Shown piece after piece: positions 24,147-32,288 of a stretch of 37,684 nt of DNA. Location: NCBI GenBank assembly GCA_903903975.1, contig CAIVAS010000145.1, positions 1 to 37,684 of the forward strand. The letters are read 5' to 3'. How positions within the stretch are numbered: the stretch's first letter is position 1; each line of letters starts with the position of its first letter. The translations under genes and the position numbers were made by a program. Under the pieces are notes generated by a model. That model worked only from the letters and a program-made list of their open reading frames with translations. It had not been told where the DNA came from and searched no databases. This DNA comes from an uncultured Burkholderiales bacterium. GTDB taxonomy: Bacteria > Pseudomonadota > Gammaproteobacteria > Burkholderiales > Burkholderiaceae_E.

Positions 24147-24728
24147 TCAGTAAGGCTTGAAGTAGTCGAAGGGTTCGCGGCAGGCCAGACAGCGATGGAT
24201 CGCCTTGCACGGCGTCGATCCATAGGCAGACAGCTGCTCGGTCGCGGTCGAACCGCAATTCGGGCAGGTGATCGGCGCGTCTTGTGCCGCCTGCACTGAT
24301 CCCGCAAGGGATGCCGCCTGCCGGCTGCGCGGCATGAAGCGCATCACCGCCGCCTGCGCCGCAGGCCCGCGACCCGGCGGCGCGATGCCATAGGCGCGCA
24401 GACGTTCACGGCCGGTCTCGGTGATCCAGTCGGTGGTCCAGGGCGGCGAGAGCGTCAGGCGGACCTGTGCATCGACAAAGCCGTGCTCGCGAAGGATCTG
24501 CCGCACATCGTCTGCGATCACTTCGGTTGCCGGGCAGCCGGTGTAGGTGGGCGTGATCGTGACGACGACGCATCCGGCCTCGCGGTGCACCGATCGCACG
24601 ATGCCGAGGTCGCCCAGCGTGATCACCGGGATCTCAGGGTCGGGCACCGACGCGGCGAGCGCCGCAGCGTGAGCGAGCAGCGCATCGGCCTCACCGATCA
24701 CCGCAGGGATCACCTCACGGGTCACCAT
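24147..24728 (-). CDS. paaD: Phenylacetate degradation protein PaaD
   Basis: A 193-residue PaaD, an MIP18-family protein thought to help assemble the metal centre of the epoxidase. The MIP18 core is VPDPEIPVITLGDLGIVRSV and ITPTYTGCPATEVI (Cys about 65). The C-terminal zinc-ribbon-like part has CPNCGS at 155-160, then CKAIHRCLAC. The ATG at 24728 overlaps the end of paaC by 7 bases; a longer frame reaching further into paaC was discarded. Confidence 0.93.
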   Translation of the reverse strand: MVTREVIPAVIGEADALLAHAAALAASVPDPEIPVITLGDLGIVRSVHREAGCVVVTITPTYTGCPATEVIADDVRQILREHGFVDAQVRLTLSPPWTTDWITETGRERLRAYGIAPPGRGPAAQAAVMRFMPRSRQAASLAGSVQAAQDAPITCPNCGSTATEQLSAYGSTPCKAIHRCLACREPFDYFKPY

Positions 24729-25495
24729 TGCGCCCCCGGATCGCTGCGTGCCAGCGACTGCATCTCGGCGAGCAGATAGCCCAGATGTTCGCTGTGCCGA
24801 CCGAGCTTGCCGCTCGACAGGAAGCTGGTGCGCATCGGCTGCGTGAGCGTGGCCTGTGCCAGCACTGCATCGAGTGTGCGGTCCCAGGCGGGCTTGAGTG
24901 TGGCGAGCATCGGGCCGATACCGGCTTTCGCGGCGGCTGCATCGATCAGATCGTCGGCCCACCATTCATTGGCATAGGGCCACAGTCGATCGAAGGCGGC
25001 CTGCATCCGGTCGTGCGAGATCTGCGTGCCGTCACCCAGCCTGATCGTCCATTCCGACGCGTGACGCAGGTGCGCACGAGCCTCCTTGACCGATTTGGCG
25101 GCGATCTGCGCCAGCGTCTGATCGCTCGATGCTGTCAGCGCTTCCCACATCGGCACAGTCAGCGCCGAAAACATCAGGTTGCGTGCGATCGTGATGGCGT
25201 AGTCATGATGAGCGCCATCCCCATTGGGCAGCTCGAGCAGTGTCCAGTTGCGAAATTCCGACTCGCCGCGAAAGTAGGCGAGCGCATCTTCGTCGCGCCC
25301 GCTCTCCTCGATCGAGCCAACATGAGACAGCAGCAGACGGGCCTGTCCGACAAGATCGAGCGCCACATTGGTGAGCGCGATGTCCTCTTCGAGCATGGGG
25401 CCATGGCCGCACCACTCGGCCAGACGCTGACCCAGCACCAGCGTGCTGTCGGCCAGACGTAAAACATACTCGGTATGAAAGGCGGGGGCGGGCAT
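24722..25495 (-). CDS. paaC: Phenylacetyl-CoA epoxidase structural subunit PaaC
   Basis: A 257-residue ferritin-like subunit that forms the stable core of the epoxidase with PaaA. Family stretches are LADSTLVLGQRLAEWCGHGP, EDIALTNVALDLVGQARLLL and KEARAHLRHASEWTIRLGDG. It does not carry the catalytic di-iron site, as expected for PaaC. It starts 48 bases after paaB, just downstream of a strong hairpin in the message, and overlaps paaD. Confidence 0.95.
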   Translation of the reverse strand: MPAPAFHTEYVLRLADSTLVLGQRLAEWCGHGPMLEEDIALTNVALDLVGQARLLLSHVGSIEESGRDEDALAYFRGESEFRNWTLLELPNGDGAHHDYAITIARNLMFSALTVPMWEALTASSDQTLAQIAAKSVKEARAHLRHASEWTIRLGDGTQISHDRMQAAFDRLWPYANEWWADDLIDAAAAKAGIGPMLATLKPAWDRTLDAVLAQATLTQPMRTSFLSSGKLGRHSEHLGYLLAEMQSLARSDPGAQW

Positions 25496-25512
25496 GAGCT
25501 GTCCTTGCGGCA

Positions 25513-25536
25513 GACCTGCGCGATGCTGCGCAGGTC
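25513..25536 (-). other. Perfect stem-loop between paaB and paaC
   Basis: GACCTGCGC (25513-25521) and GCGCAGGTC (25528-25536) form a 9-bp stem with a 6-base loop, about 17 bases upstream of the paaC ATG and directly after paaB. There is no U-tract. It could mark an mRNA processing or stabilising site. Confidence 0.6.
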
Positions 25537-25543
25537 GCGGCCG

Positions 25544-25831
25544 CTACATGTTCTTCACTTCGTCGGGCAATTCGTAGAAGGTCGGATGCCGGTAGATCTT
25601 GTCGGCCATCGGGTCGAAGTCGGTCGACTGTTCTTCGGCCAGCGAGGCAGTGATCGCCGCTGACGGCACGACCCAGATGCTCACGCCCTCCATCCGTCGG
25701 GTATAGACATCGCGTGCCATGCGCAGGGCCATCTGGGCATCGGCGGCATGCAGGCTGCCGCAGTGCTTGTGATCAAGCCCCTGCTTGCTGCGCACGAACA
25801 CTTCCCACAGCGGAAATTCGGCTTCGGACAT
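25544..25831 (-). CDS. paaB: Phenylacetyl-CoA epoxidase subunit PaaB
   Basis: A 95-residue small subunit of the ring epoxidase, which links PaaAC units into the larger complex. It matches the family end to end: PLWEVFVRSKQGLDHKHCGS, HAADAQMALRMARDVYTRR and SIWVVPSAAI. I start it at the ATG at 25831 (MSEAEFPLWE); an ATG five codons upstream is possible but less typical. The 70-base gap to paaA contains GCGCAAGC-type hexamer repeats near 25868-25885. Confidence 0.94.
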   Translation of the reverse strand: MSEAEFPLWEVFVRSKQGLDHKHCGSLHAADAQMALRMARDVYTRRMEGVSIWVVPSAAITASLAEEQSTDFDPMADKIYRHPTFYELPDEVKNM

Positions 25832-25901
25832 CGTCTTCTCCGGCAAGCTCAGTGATTCGATGGGCAGCGCAAGCGCAAGCGCAGTGCGAGTTCAGCGCGC
25901 A

Positions 25902-26894
25902 TCACGCCGCGACACCGGCGGCATATGCCGAGTGTTTGCGAGCGTGCGCCAGCGCGGCCTCCCTGACCCAGGCGCCGTTTTCATGGGCATTGACCCGCGC
26001 AGCCAGCCTTTCCCGGTTGCAGGGTCCGTGGCCGGCGATGACCCGGTCAAGTTCCGACCAGTCGATCGGGCCATGGTCGTAATGACCGGTTTGTGAGTTC
26101 CATCGCAATTCGGCATCGGGCAGCGCCAGGCCCAGCAGTTCGATCTGCGGCACGGTGGCATCGATGAACTTCTGCCGCAAGGCATCGTTGCTGATGCGCT
26201 TGATGCCCCATTTCATCGTCTGGGCCGAATTCATCGAGGCGCTGTCGCTTGGGCCGAACATCATCACCACCGGCCACCACCAGCGGTTGAGCGCGTCCTG
26301 GGCCATGGCTTTTTGTTTCGGTGTGCCGCGACACAGCGTCAGCATCAGGTCGAAACCCTGACGCTGATGAAAGGATTCTTCCTTGCAGATTCGAATCATG
26401 GCGCGGGCATAGGGCCCGTAGGAGCAGCGGCAAAGCGGCACCTGATTCATGATCGCAGCCCCGTCAACCAGCCAGCCGATGGCGCCGATGTCGGCCCAGG
26501 TGAGCGTCGGATAGTTGAAGATGCTCGAATACTTGGACCGGCCGCTGAGCAGCGCATCAACCATCTGATCCCGCGATGTGCCGAGCGTCTCGGCTGCGGC
26601 ATAAAGGTAAAGGCCGTGCCCTCCCTCATCCTGGATCTTCGCCAGCAGGATGGCCTTGCGCCGCAGGCTCGGGGCCCGCGTCACCCAGTTGCCTTCGGGC
26701 AGCATGCCGACGACTTCCGAGTGGGCATGCTGAGAAATCTGGCGCACCAGCGTCTTGCGATAGGCCGGTGGCATCCAGTCCTGAGGCTCGATCTTGCGGT
26801 CGCCCGCGATCAGCGCTTCAAAATGGTCATTTGCCTCACGGTCAGAGGCATCAGCTGTCGTCGCCTGCGACAGATCAAGGGCCTGGGTATACAT
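25902..26894 (-). CDS. paaA: Phenylacetyl-CoA 1,2-epoxidase catalytic subunit PaaA
   Basis: A 330-residue di-iron oxygenase subunit that epoxidises the aromatic ring of phenylacetyl-CoA. Iron-site motifs are present: QDEGGH (Glu90, His93) and [10 protein letters not shown] (Glu172/173, His176). Other family blocks are [20 protein letters not shown] and [21 protein letters not shown] start at the ATG at 26894 (MYTQALDL), since an upstream in-frame ATG adds only a few untypical residues. It is first in paaABCDE-tetR. paaK, paaG, paaZ and paaJ are not in the window. Confidence 0.95.
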   Translation of the reverse strand: MYTQALDLSQATTADASDREANDHFEALIAGDRKIEPQDWMPPAYRKTLVRQISQHAHSEVVGMLPEGNWVTRAPSLRRKAILLAKIQDEGGHGLYLYAAAETLGTSRDQMVDALLSGRSKYSSIFNYPTLTWADIGAIGWLVDGAAIMNQVPLCRCSYGPYARAMIRICKEESFHQRQGFDLMLTLCRGTPKQKAMAQDALNRWWWPVVMMFGPSDSASMNSAQTMKWGIKRISNDALRQKFIDATVPQIELLGLALPDAELRWNSQTGHYDHGPIDWSELDRVIAGHGPCNRERLAARVNAHENGAWVREAALAHARKHSAYAAGVAA

Positions 26895-26951
26895 TGCGCC
26901 GCCTCTCAAAACCGGGTGAAAGACGCGCGAGTTGCCGCGCGTTAAGTTCCC

Positions 26952-26981
26952 AGTCTATTTCCCGACCGGCCGGTCGGTCAA
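26952..26981 (-). promoter_or_regulatory. paaA promoter
   Basis: On the minus strand TTGACC (26981-26976) and TAGACT (26957-26952) are 18 bases apart. The spacer is largely occupied by the operator palindrome, so a bound repressor would directly block RNA polymerase. Confidence 0.6.
26962..26977. promoter_or_regulatory. 16-bp operator palindrome in the paaA promoter
   Basis: CCGACCGGCCGGTCGG is a perfect palindrome with 8-base arms. Its CCGACCGG half-site is of the type bound by TetR-family regulators of phenylacetate and fatty-acid genes. The likely ligand-responsive protein is the TetR regulator at the end of the same operon (inference). Confidence 0.7.
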
Positions 26982-27052
26982 TTCAGGCGTCGATCCGTCG
27001 CTGTCAAGGCGACGGTTGCCAGACCGAAATGGCCGGTCCGGTAATCGTCGCC

Positions 27053-27322
27053 CTAGTTGTTCGGCTTGCGCTCAGCCGCAGCAGTGGCGGTTTCGGCCGC
27101 CTGCGGAGTCTGAGCCGTTGCCGTGCGCCTGCCGCCATGACTGGCTTCGCCGCCTTTTCGTCCGGCCTGGGCCGCCAGCGAGCGATCTTTGGAGAAACTT
27201 CGCTCTTCCGGCGGCACGCTGCGCCCTCCTTTACTGGCAATTTCCCGCTGCAGTGCGGGATCCATCGACGCAAACCCGCGCTTTGAACCGCCGGCCGCGC
27301 CTGCCTTGTTTTGCTGAGCCAT
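27053..27322 (-). CDS. KGG-motif general stress protein (Con-10/YciG type)
   Basis: A small, very hydrophilic protein of 89 residues with the KGG repeat pattern: GSKRGFASMDPALQREIASK, then GGRS, and AAQAGRKGGEASHGGRR. Such proteins are induced in stationary phase or stress in bacteria; their mechanism is unknown. I start at the ATG at 27322, which has a strong AGGAGGG ribosome-binding site 6-7 bases upstream. The C-terminal tail is Ala/Thr-rich. It runs divergently from the tRNA-tuf operon. Confidence 0.85.
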   Translation of the reverse strand: MAQQNKAGAAGGSKRGFASMDPALQREIASKGGRSVPPEERSFSKDRSLAAQAGRKGGEASHGGRRTATAQTPQAAETATAAAERKPNN

Positions 27323-27463
27323 GATTGCCCTCCTAAAGCCCCGCAGGGGTGGAAACCAAATCCGGGGCCCAAAACGGGCATCCCGCAACCGAGCAGTGGC
27401 GAAAACCGTGCCACCCCCGGCTGACGGCCAGGCTTCGCCCAGACGCCTTGGCTGCAGAGCCGT

Positions 27464-27492
27464 TTGACAAATCTTTCGTGGGTGGCAATAAT
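27464..27492 (+). promoter_or_regulatory. Promoter of the tRNA-tuf operon
   Basis: TTGACA (27464-27469), a 17-base spacer, and AATAAT (27487-27492). The tRNA-Tyr starts 13 bases after the -10, so the primary transcript has only a few bases of leader. Confidence 0.8.
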
Positions 27493-27505
27493 TCGCGGTT
27501 CCCTT

Positions 27506-27591
27506 GGAGGGGTGCCCGAGTGGCTAAAGGGGGCAGACTGTAAATCTGTTGGCTTACGCCTACGTTGGTTCGAATCCAACCTCCTCCACCA
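27506..27591 (+). tRNA. tRNA-Tyr (anticodon GTA)
   Basis: An 86-base class II tRNA with a long variable arm. The acceptor stem GGAGGGG pairs with CTCCTCC, the anticodon GTA is at 27540-27542 in loop CTGTAAA, the T arm is GTTGG-TTCGAAT-CCAAC, and a CCA end is encoded. Confidence 0.97.
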
Positions 27592-27774
27592 GAGTTTGCC
27601 GGCGGCAAATCTGTGAAGGCTGATTTCAGGGGGTGCCGAGCCGATGGCTTGGCGAGAATGCAACACAGTTTCAAGCTGCAGATCCGCATGTCGGATCTGT
27701 AGCGAAAACAAAGTTTTTGGGTTGTTGGATATTGGGAAATTGAAGCGGAATCTGGTTAGTCCGGAGCTGTGCAG
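27592..27774 (+). other. Spacer between tRNA-Tyr and tRNA-Gly with two hairpins
   Basis: These 183 bases hold no gene. Four bases after the tRNA-Tyr CCA there is TTTGCC-GGC-GGCAAA (27595-27609). Further on, CAGATCCG and CGGATCTG form a perfect 8-bp stem with a 5-base loop (27679-27699). They are likely processing sites or spacers in the polycistronic tRNA precursor. A T-run at 27714-27718 is too far from the stem to make a good terminator. Confidence 0.55.
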
Positions 27775-27848
27775 GCGGGTGTAGCTCAATGGTAGAGCAG
27801 AAGCCTTCCAAGCTTATGACGAGGGTTCGATTCCCTTCACCCGCTCCA
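27775..27848 (+). tRNA. tRNA-Gly (anticodon TCC)
   Basis: A 74-base tRNA. The acceptor stem GCGGGTG pairs with CACCCGC, the D arm is GTAGCTCAATGGTAGAGC, the anticodon TCC is at 27807-27809 in loop CTTCCAA, the T loop is TTCGATT, and CCA is encoded. Confidence 0.97.
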
Positions 27849-27857
27849 ACGATCCAG

Positions 27858-27932
<75 letters not shown>

Positions 27933-28046
27933 AGTTACACCGGCCCCAGGGGTTGTACCGACCCCAGGGCGCTGTGCAGTGAAGTCGGGATGAATTGAAG
28001 TGTCTACCGAGCATCGATTGCTCGTTTCGATCAGGAGCTGTCCGTC

Positions 28047-29237
28047 ATGGCAAAAGGTAAGTTTGAGCGTAACAAGCCACACGTGAACGTGGGCACGATT
28101 GGTCACGTGGACCATGGCAAGACGACGTTGACGGCGGCGATCACGACGGTGTTGTCGTCGAAGTTTGGTGGCGAGGCGAAGGCCTACGACCAGATTGATG
28201 CGGCGCCTGAAGAAAAGGCGCGTGGTATCACGATCAACACGGCGCACGTGGAGTACGAGACGACGGCGCGTCACTATGCGCACGTTGATTGCCCGGGCCA
28301 TGCTGACTATGTGAAGAACATGATCACGGGTGCGGCGCAGATGGACGGTGCGATTCTGGTGGTGAGCGCGGCCGACGGCCCGATGCCGCAGACGCGCGAG
28401 CATATTTTGCTGGCCCGCCAGGTGGGCGTGCCTTACATCATCGTGTTCATGAACAAGTGCGACATGGTCGATGACGAGGAGCTGCTTGAGCTGGTCGAGA
28501 TGGAAGTTCGCGAGCTGCTGAGCAAGTACGACTTTCCTGGCGATGATGTGCCGATCATCAAGGGCTCGGCGCTCAAGGCGCTCGAGGGTGACAAGGGCGA
28601 TCTGGGCGAAGTGGCGATCATGAAGCTTGCCGATGCGCTGGACACCTACATTCCGACGCCCGAGCGGGCGATTGACGGTGCCTTCCTGCTGCCGATCGAG
28701 GACGTGTTCTCGATTTCGGGTCGTGGCACGGTGGTGACCGGGCGGATCGAGCGCGGGATTGTGAAGGTTGGCGAAGAGATCGAGATTATCGGCATCAAGG
28801 ACACGGTCAAGACGACTTGCACGGGTGTTGAGATGTTCCGCAAGCTGCTCGACCAGGGTCAGGCGGGCGACAACGTTGGGGTGCTGCTGCGCGGCACCAA
28901 GCGTGAGGATGTGGAGCGTGGTCAGGTTCTGGCCAAGCCGGGATCGATCAAGCCGCACACGAAGTTCGAGTGCGAGGTGTATGTGCTGAGCAAGGACGAA
29001 GGGGGCCGTCACACGCCGTTCTTCAACAACTATCGTCCGCAGTTTTATTTCCGTACGACCGACGTGACCGGCTCGGTGGAGTTGCCCGAGGGGACCGAGA
29101 TGGTGATGCCTGGGGACAACGTGAAGATGGTGGTCACGCTGATTGCCCCGATCGCGATGGAGCAGGGCCTGCGCTTTGCGATTCGCGAAGGTGGCCGTAC
29201 CGTCGGTGCCGGCGTCGTCGCCAAGATCGTCGCCTGA
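28047..29237 (+). CDS. tuf: Elongation factor Tu
   Basis: A 396-residue GTPase that delivers aminoacyl-tRNA to the ribosome. G motifs are intact: GHVDHGKT (19-26), DCPGH (about 81-85) and NKCD (about 136-139), followed by normal domains 2 and 3. The gene uses ACG for nearly all Thr codons and GTG/GCG heavily, then switches to ACC/GTC/GCC in the last 50 bases; neighbouring ribosomal genes prefer ACC. The upstream tRNA-Tyr/Gly/Thr trio belongs to the tufB context and the downstream rpsJ to the tufA context, so this copy may be a hybrid or an assembly join. The small stem-loop CGAGCA/TGCTCG at 28008-28024 precedes it. Confidence 0.98.
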   Translation: MAKGKFERNKPHVNVGTIGHVDHGKTTLTAAITTVLSSKFGGEAKAYDQIDAAPEEKARGITINTAHVEYETTARHYAHVDCPGHADYVKNMITGAAQMDGAILVVSAADGPMPQTREHILLARQVGVPYIIVFMNKCDMVDDEELLELVEMEVRELLSKYDFPGDDVPIIKGSALKALEGDKGDLGEVAIMKLADALDTYIPTPERAIDGAFLLPIEDVFSISGRGTVVTGRIERGIVKVGEEIEIIGIKDTVKTTCTGVEMFRKLLDQGQAGDNVGVLLRGTKREDVERGQVLAKPGSIKPHTKFECEVYVLSKDEGGRHTPFFNNYRPQFYFRTTDVTGSVELPEGTEMVMPGDNVKMVVTLIAPIAMEQGLRFAIREGGRTVGAGVVAKIVA

Positions 29238-29254
29238 TAACGCTGATGTGAAGT

Positions 29255-29330
29255 CCGGGCCCTTCGGGGCCTGGCGCTGAGCCGGAAATTCTTCCGGCAA
29301 GGCTTCGATACGGCCCGCTTTGCGGCGGGC
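29255..29330 (+). promoter_or_regulatory. Three consecutive stem-loops in the tuf-rpsJ spacer
   Basis: Hairpin 1 (29255-29274) has an 8-bp stem capped by a C(UUCG)G tetraloop. Hairpin 2 (29281-29298) is GCCGGAA-ATTC-TTCCGGC. Hairpin 3 (29313-29330) is GCCCGC/GCGGGC. None has a U-tract. They could form a leader for S10 control or slow the polymerase after tuf. Confidence 0.55.
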
Positions 29331-29352
29331 ACCGCTCTTTGAAGGAAATGCC

Positions 29353-29664
29353 ATGCAAAGCCAGAAAATTCGTATCCGTCTCAAGGCCTTCGATTACAAG
29401 CTGATCGATCAGTCGGCCGCCGAAATCGTCGAGACCGCTAAGCGGACCGGCGCAGTGGTTCGTGGTCCGGTGCCCCTGCCGACCCGCATTCAGCGCTTCG
29501 ACGTGCTGCGTTCGCCCCACGTCAACAAGACCTCTCGCGACCAGTTCGAGATCCGCACGCATCAGCGCCTGATGGATATCGTCGACCCCACCGACAAGAC
29601 GGTTGATGCCCTGATGAAGCTCGACCTGCCGGCCGGTGTCGACGTCGAGATCAAGCTGCAGTAA
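29353..29664 (+). CDS. rpsJ: 30S ribosomal protein S10
   Basis: A full-length 103-residue S10, a small-subunit head protein that also works as NusE in antitermination. Conserved stretches are [39 protein letters not shown] and [19 protein letters not shown]. The start at 29353 has a GAAGGAA ribosome-binding site. Normally it is followed at once by rplC; here a terminator and a foreign gene follow. Confidence 0.98.
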   Translation: MQSQKIRIRLKAFDYKLIDQSAAEIVETAKRTGAVVRGPVPLPTRIQRFDVLRSPHVNKTSRDQFEIRTHQRLMDIVDPTDKTVDALMKLDLPAGVDVEIKLQ

Positions 29665-29763
29665 GACTCAGCCATCGGGTCGCGGCTGATCAGGCTGCGA
29701 TCCGCCGGTCGTCGTCAGCACTTGGCCACCTAAGGCTGCTGATGGCCACTGATGCGTGATACA

Positions 29764-29785
29764 TGCCGCCCTCGGGGCGGTTTTT
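29764..29785 (+). terminator. Rho-independent terminator after rpsJ
   Basis: CCGCCC-TCG-GGGCGG followed by seven Ts. It lies about 100 bases after rpsJ and would separate it from the rest of the S10 operon. Confidence 0.85.
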
Positions 29786-29935
29786 TTCGACGGGAACACA
29801 GCGCCTGGTGCCCAGAGGTTGGTGTGCCTTCGCGACGCATCACGCGCGTCGGTCGCCCTGACAGCACCGACGGTCCGGGTCGGGCAGGCGATCGGCCTGT
29901 GTCCGGTTAGGTTCGGCGAATCAGGATTGCCGCCT

Positions 29936-30682
29936 ATGACACGTATCCTTCAGTCCCTCCTCCTGCTCATCAGCCTGTGCGGCATCGCGCTGGGCCTGTG
30001 GCAGCGCGACCGGCTTCCCGAGCCTTCGCGACTGGTCTCGGCGATCGCGCAAGAGCCGCTGCAAACGCCCACCCGCTTGGCCGGCTTTCAAGCCGTCGCC
30101 GCCGGCGTCAACTACACCATCAAACCGCTTTTCGATTATCGAATCCAGGGCGTCGTGGTCAGTCGCCACGACACCGCAGTCTGGTGGGATCTGACTCATC
30201 GCAAAGACTGGAACGACCATCTGAATGTGGCTGACCTGTGCATCGTCTGGGGCACTAACGCGACCAGCGGCATCTATCGAGACCTTCGTTACTGGAATGA
30301 AACCTTTACCTGTAACGTGGCAACCGACTCCAATGCCGTCTGGCAGCGCTTCAATGATGAAGGCCTGTCGAACAACCACCTGCTGACCAACGACCCGTCG
30401 ATCGCCCGCTTGCTGCGAAACGTGCGCCCTGGCGATCAGGTCGAGATCACCGGCAGGCTTTCGGAGTACTCCCACAACGCTGGCTTGCCCTTCAAGCGTG
30501 GCACCAGCATCCGGCGCGATGATCACGGCAATGGCGCCTGCGAGACCATCTGGGTTGATTCGGCGCGGGTGTTGCGCGAGGCCAACCGCGGTTGGCGAAC
30601 CGCCTTGAACCTGGCGTGGTTTGGTCTGGCGCTCTCGGTTTTATGGTGGTTCCTGCTCCCGCCTAAGTCATTCAACGACTAG
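29936..30682 (+). CDS. Uncharacterised two-helix membrane-anchored protein inserted in the S10 operon
   Basis: A 248-residue protein with a hydrophobic helix at each end (about 5-21 and 225-242) and a soluble domain between them. The soluble part contains YRIQGVVVSRHDTAVWWDLT, DWNDHLNVADLCIVWGTNAT, LSNNHLLTND, GRLSEYSHN and HGNGACETIWVDSARVL. I recognise this block as a conserved uncharacterised protein family in Proteobacteria but know no function. Cys102, Cys126 and Cys202 are notable. The start at 29936 follows an AGGA; an in-frame extension upstream runs through the terminator region and is unlikely. GC content is somewhat lower than in the flanking ribosomal genes. Confidence 0.8.
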   Translation: MTRILQSLLLLISLCGIALGLWQRDRLPEPSRLVSAIAQEPLQTPTRLAGFQAVAAGVNYTIKPLFDYRIQGVVVSRHDTAVWWDLTHRKDWNDHLNVADLCIVWGTNATSGIYRDLRYWNETFTCNVATDSNAVWQRFNDEGLSNNHLLTNDPSIARLLRNVRPGDQVEITGRLSEYSHNAGLPFKRGTSIRRDDHGNGACETIWVDSARVLREANRGWRTALNLAWFGLALSVLWWFLLPPKSFND

Positions 30683-30741
30683 GCTTGAACGTCTGCGGCA
30701 GGGCCACTTCATCAAGGCTGCAAAGATTCCTCACTGGGAGC

Positions 30742-30771
30742 TTGCGCAGCACTCCACAAATCGCTTATCAT
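30742..30771 (+). promoter_or_regulatory. Promoter for the rplC-rpsQ segment
   Basis: TTGCGC (30742-30747) and TATCAT (30766-30771) are separated by 18 bases, in the gap after the inserted gene. It gives a leader of about 155 bases before rplC. Confidence 0.55.
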
Positions 30772-30780
30772 CGAAGGCTC

Positions 30781-30821
30781 GACTGAATTTCAGTCTGCCT
30801 CGACTTGTAGATTGCAAGTTG
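30781..30821 (+). promoter_or_regulatory. Paired stem-loops in the rplC leader
   Basis: GACTGAA-T-TTCAGTC (30781-30795) and CGACTTG-TAGATTG-CAAGTTG (30801-30821) are two adjacent hairpins at the start of the transcript. In E. coli an L4-binding leader regulates the S10 operon; whether this leader plays that part is inference. Confidence 0.45.
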
Positions 30822-30935
30822 TCAGAGCGGACTTTCGCTTCAGTTGTTTGAACTTTGCAGCACGCTTTGCCTGGTCTGTTAGTCGGGCAGCGAGCGATCA
30901 CACCCGGCCAATCGTTGTCGGGAACGGAGAAAAAC

Positions 30936-31658
30936 ATGAGCCTTGGCCTTGTGGGACGCAAGGTCGGCATGATGCGCATCTACACCGATGACGGCGACGC
31001 CGTTCCGGTCACCGTGCTCGACGTGTCGAACAATCGTGTCGCCCAGATCAAGTCCGTCGAATCAGACGGCTATTTCGCGGTGCAGGTCGCCTTTGGCGAG
31101 CGCCGCCCATCCCGTGTTACCAAGGCGCGCGCCGGACATTTCGCCAAGGCGGGTGTGCAGGCCGGGACCGATCTTCGCGAATTCCGGGTTACCGCCGACA
31201 AGCTGGCCGATCTCGCGCCCGGTTCGGTGGTTGCCGCAACGATCTTTGCTGCCGGCCAGAAAGTCGATGTCGCGGGCACCTCGATCGGCAAGGGCTTCAC
31301 CGGCACGATCAAGCGCTATAACTTCCGTTCGGGCCGCGCATCGCACGGTAACTCGCGTTCGCATAATGTTCCTGGCTCGATCGGTATGGCGCAGGATCCC
31401 GGCCGCGTGTTTCCCGGCAAGCGGATGTCCGGCCACATGGGTGATGAGTCAAAGACCATTCAAAACCTAGTGATTGCCCGAGTCGATGCCGACCGCGGTC
31501 TGCTGATGGTGCGCGGCGCTGTGCCGGGTGCCAAGGGCGGCGCGGTCGTCGTGACCCCGGCAGCCAAAACACCGTTGGCCAAAGGTGGTCTGCCACGCGT
31601 TGCTCGAGTGGCTGCGCCGGCCGGTCCCATCAACCCGGCCAAGGCCGGTAAGAAGTAA
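30936..31658 (+). CDS. rplC: 50S ribosomal protein L3
   Basis: A 240-residue L3, an early large-subunit assembly protein. Conserved parts are [40 protein letters not shown] and [20 protein letters not shown] followed by HMG. The C-terminus is extended by about 30 Ala/Pro/Lys-rich residues compared with the 209-residue E. coli protein. The start at 30936 follows GAACGGAGAAAAAC, a usable ribosome-binding site. Confidence 0.98.
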   Translation: MSLGLVGRKVGMMRIYTDDGDAVPVTVLDVSNNRVAQIKSVESDGYFAVQVAFGERRPSRVTKARAGHFAKAGVQAGTDLREFRVTADKLADLAPGSVVAATIFAAGQKVDVAGTSIGKGFTGTIKRYNFRSGRASHGNSRSHNVPGSIGMAQDPGRVFPGKRMSGHMGDESKTIQNLVIARVDADRGLLMVRGAVPGAKGGAVVVTPAAKTPLAKGGLPRVARVAAPAGPINPAKAGKK

Positions 31659-31667
31659 GGGGGCGCC

Positions 31668-32288
31668 ATGGAACTGAAACTGCTGAACGAGCAGGGCCAG
31701 CCGGCCTCAACGGTTGCTGCCGCTGACACCGTCTTCGGGCGCGACTTCAACGAGCCCCTGATTCATCAGGTGGTGGTTGCCTATCAGGCAAACGCCCGCA
31801 GCGCCAACAGCAAACAGAAAGATCGCTCCGAAGTGCGTCACAGCACCAAGAAGCCCTTCCGTCAGAAAGGCACCGGCCGCGCTCGTGCTGGTATGACCTC
31901 GTCACCTTTGTGGCGTGGGGGCGGCAAGATCTTTCCGAATTCGCCTGACCAGAACTACTCGCACAAGGTCAATCGCAAGATGTATCGCGCCGGCATGTGC
32001 TCGATCCTCTCGCAACTGGCCCGTGAAGACCGCGTCATGGTGGTCGAGTCGATGTCAGTCGATGCGCCCAAGACCAAGCTGCTGGTCGACAAGCTGAAGG
32101 TGATGGGCCTGGCCTCTGTGCTGGTCCTGACCGATGGCGCCGATGAGAACCTGATCCTTGCCTCGCGCAACCTGCCCAATGTGCTGGTGCTCGAAGCCCG
32201 CCACGCCGATCCGGTATCGCTGGTGCATTTCGACAAGGTGCTGATCACCAAGCCTGCGCTGGCTGCTGTCCAGGAGATGCTCGCATGA
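31668..32288 (+). CDS. rplD: 50S ribosomal protein L4
   Basis: A 206-residue L4. The 23S-binding loop is intact ([20 protein letters not shown] then [12 protein letters not shown]). In E. coli L4 also represses its own S10 operon. The stop overlaps the rplW start by four bases. Confidence 0.98.
   Translation: MELKLLNEQGQPASTVAAADTVFGRDFNEPLIHQVVVAYQANARSANSKQKDRSEVRHSTKKPFRQKGTGRARAGMTSSPLWRGGGKIFPNSPDQNYSHKVNRKMYRAGMCSILSQLAREDRVMVVESMSVDAPKTKLLVDKLKVMGLASVLVLTDGADENLILASRNLPNVLVLEARHADPVSLVHFDKVLITKPALAAVQEMLA

Noticed and set aside
27939-27969. Repeated CCGRCCCCAGGG before tuf
   Set aside because: Only two copies of 12 bases; too little to call more than a local duplication.
28008-28024. 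CGAGCA/TGCTCG stem before tuf as a terminator
   Set aside because: Only a 6-bp stem with three Ts, placed just ahead of the tuf ribosome-binding site in a tRNA-tuf operon; termination there is unlikely.
28047-29237. tuf codon usage (almost only ACG for Thr, changing near the 3' end) as a sign of transfer
   Set aside because: From memory, other Burkholderiales tuf genes show the same ACG/GTG preference, so it is probably an old property of tuf and not evidence of foreign origin.
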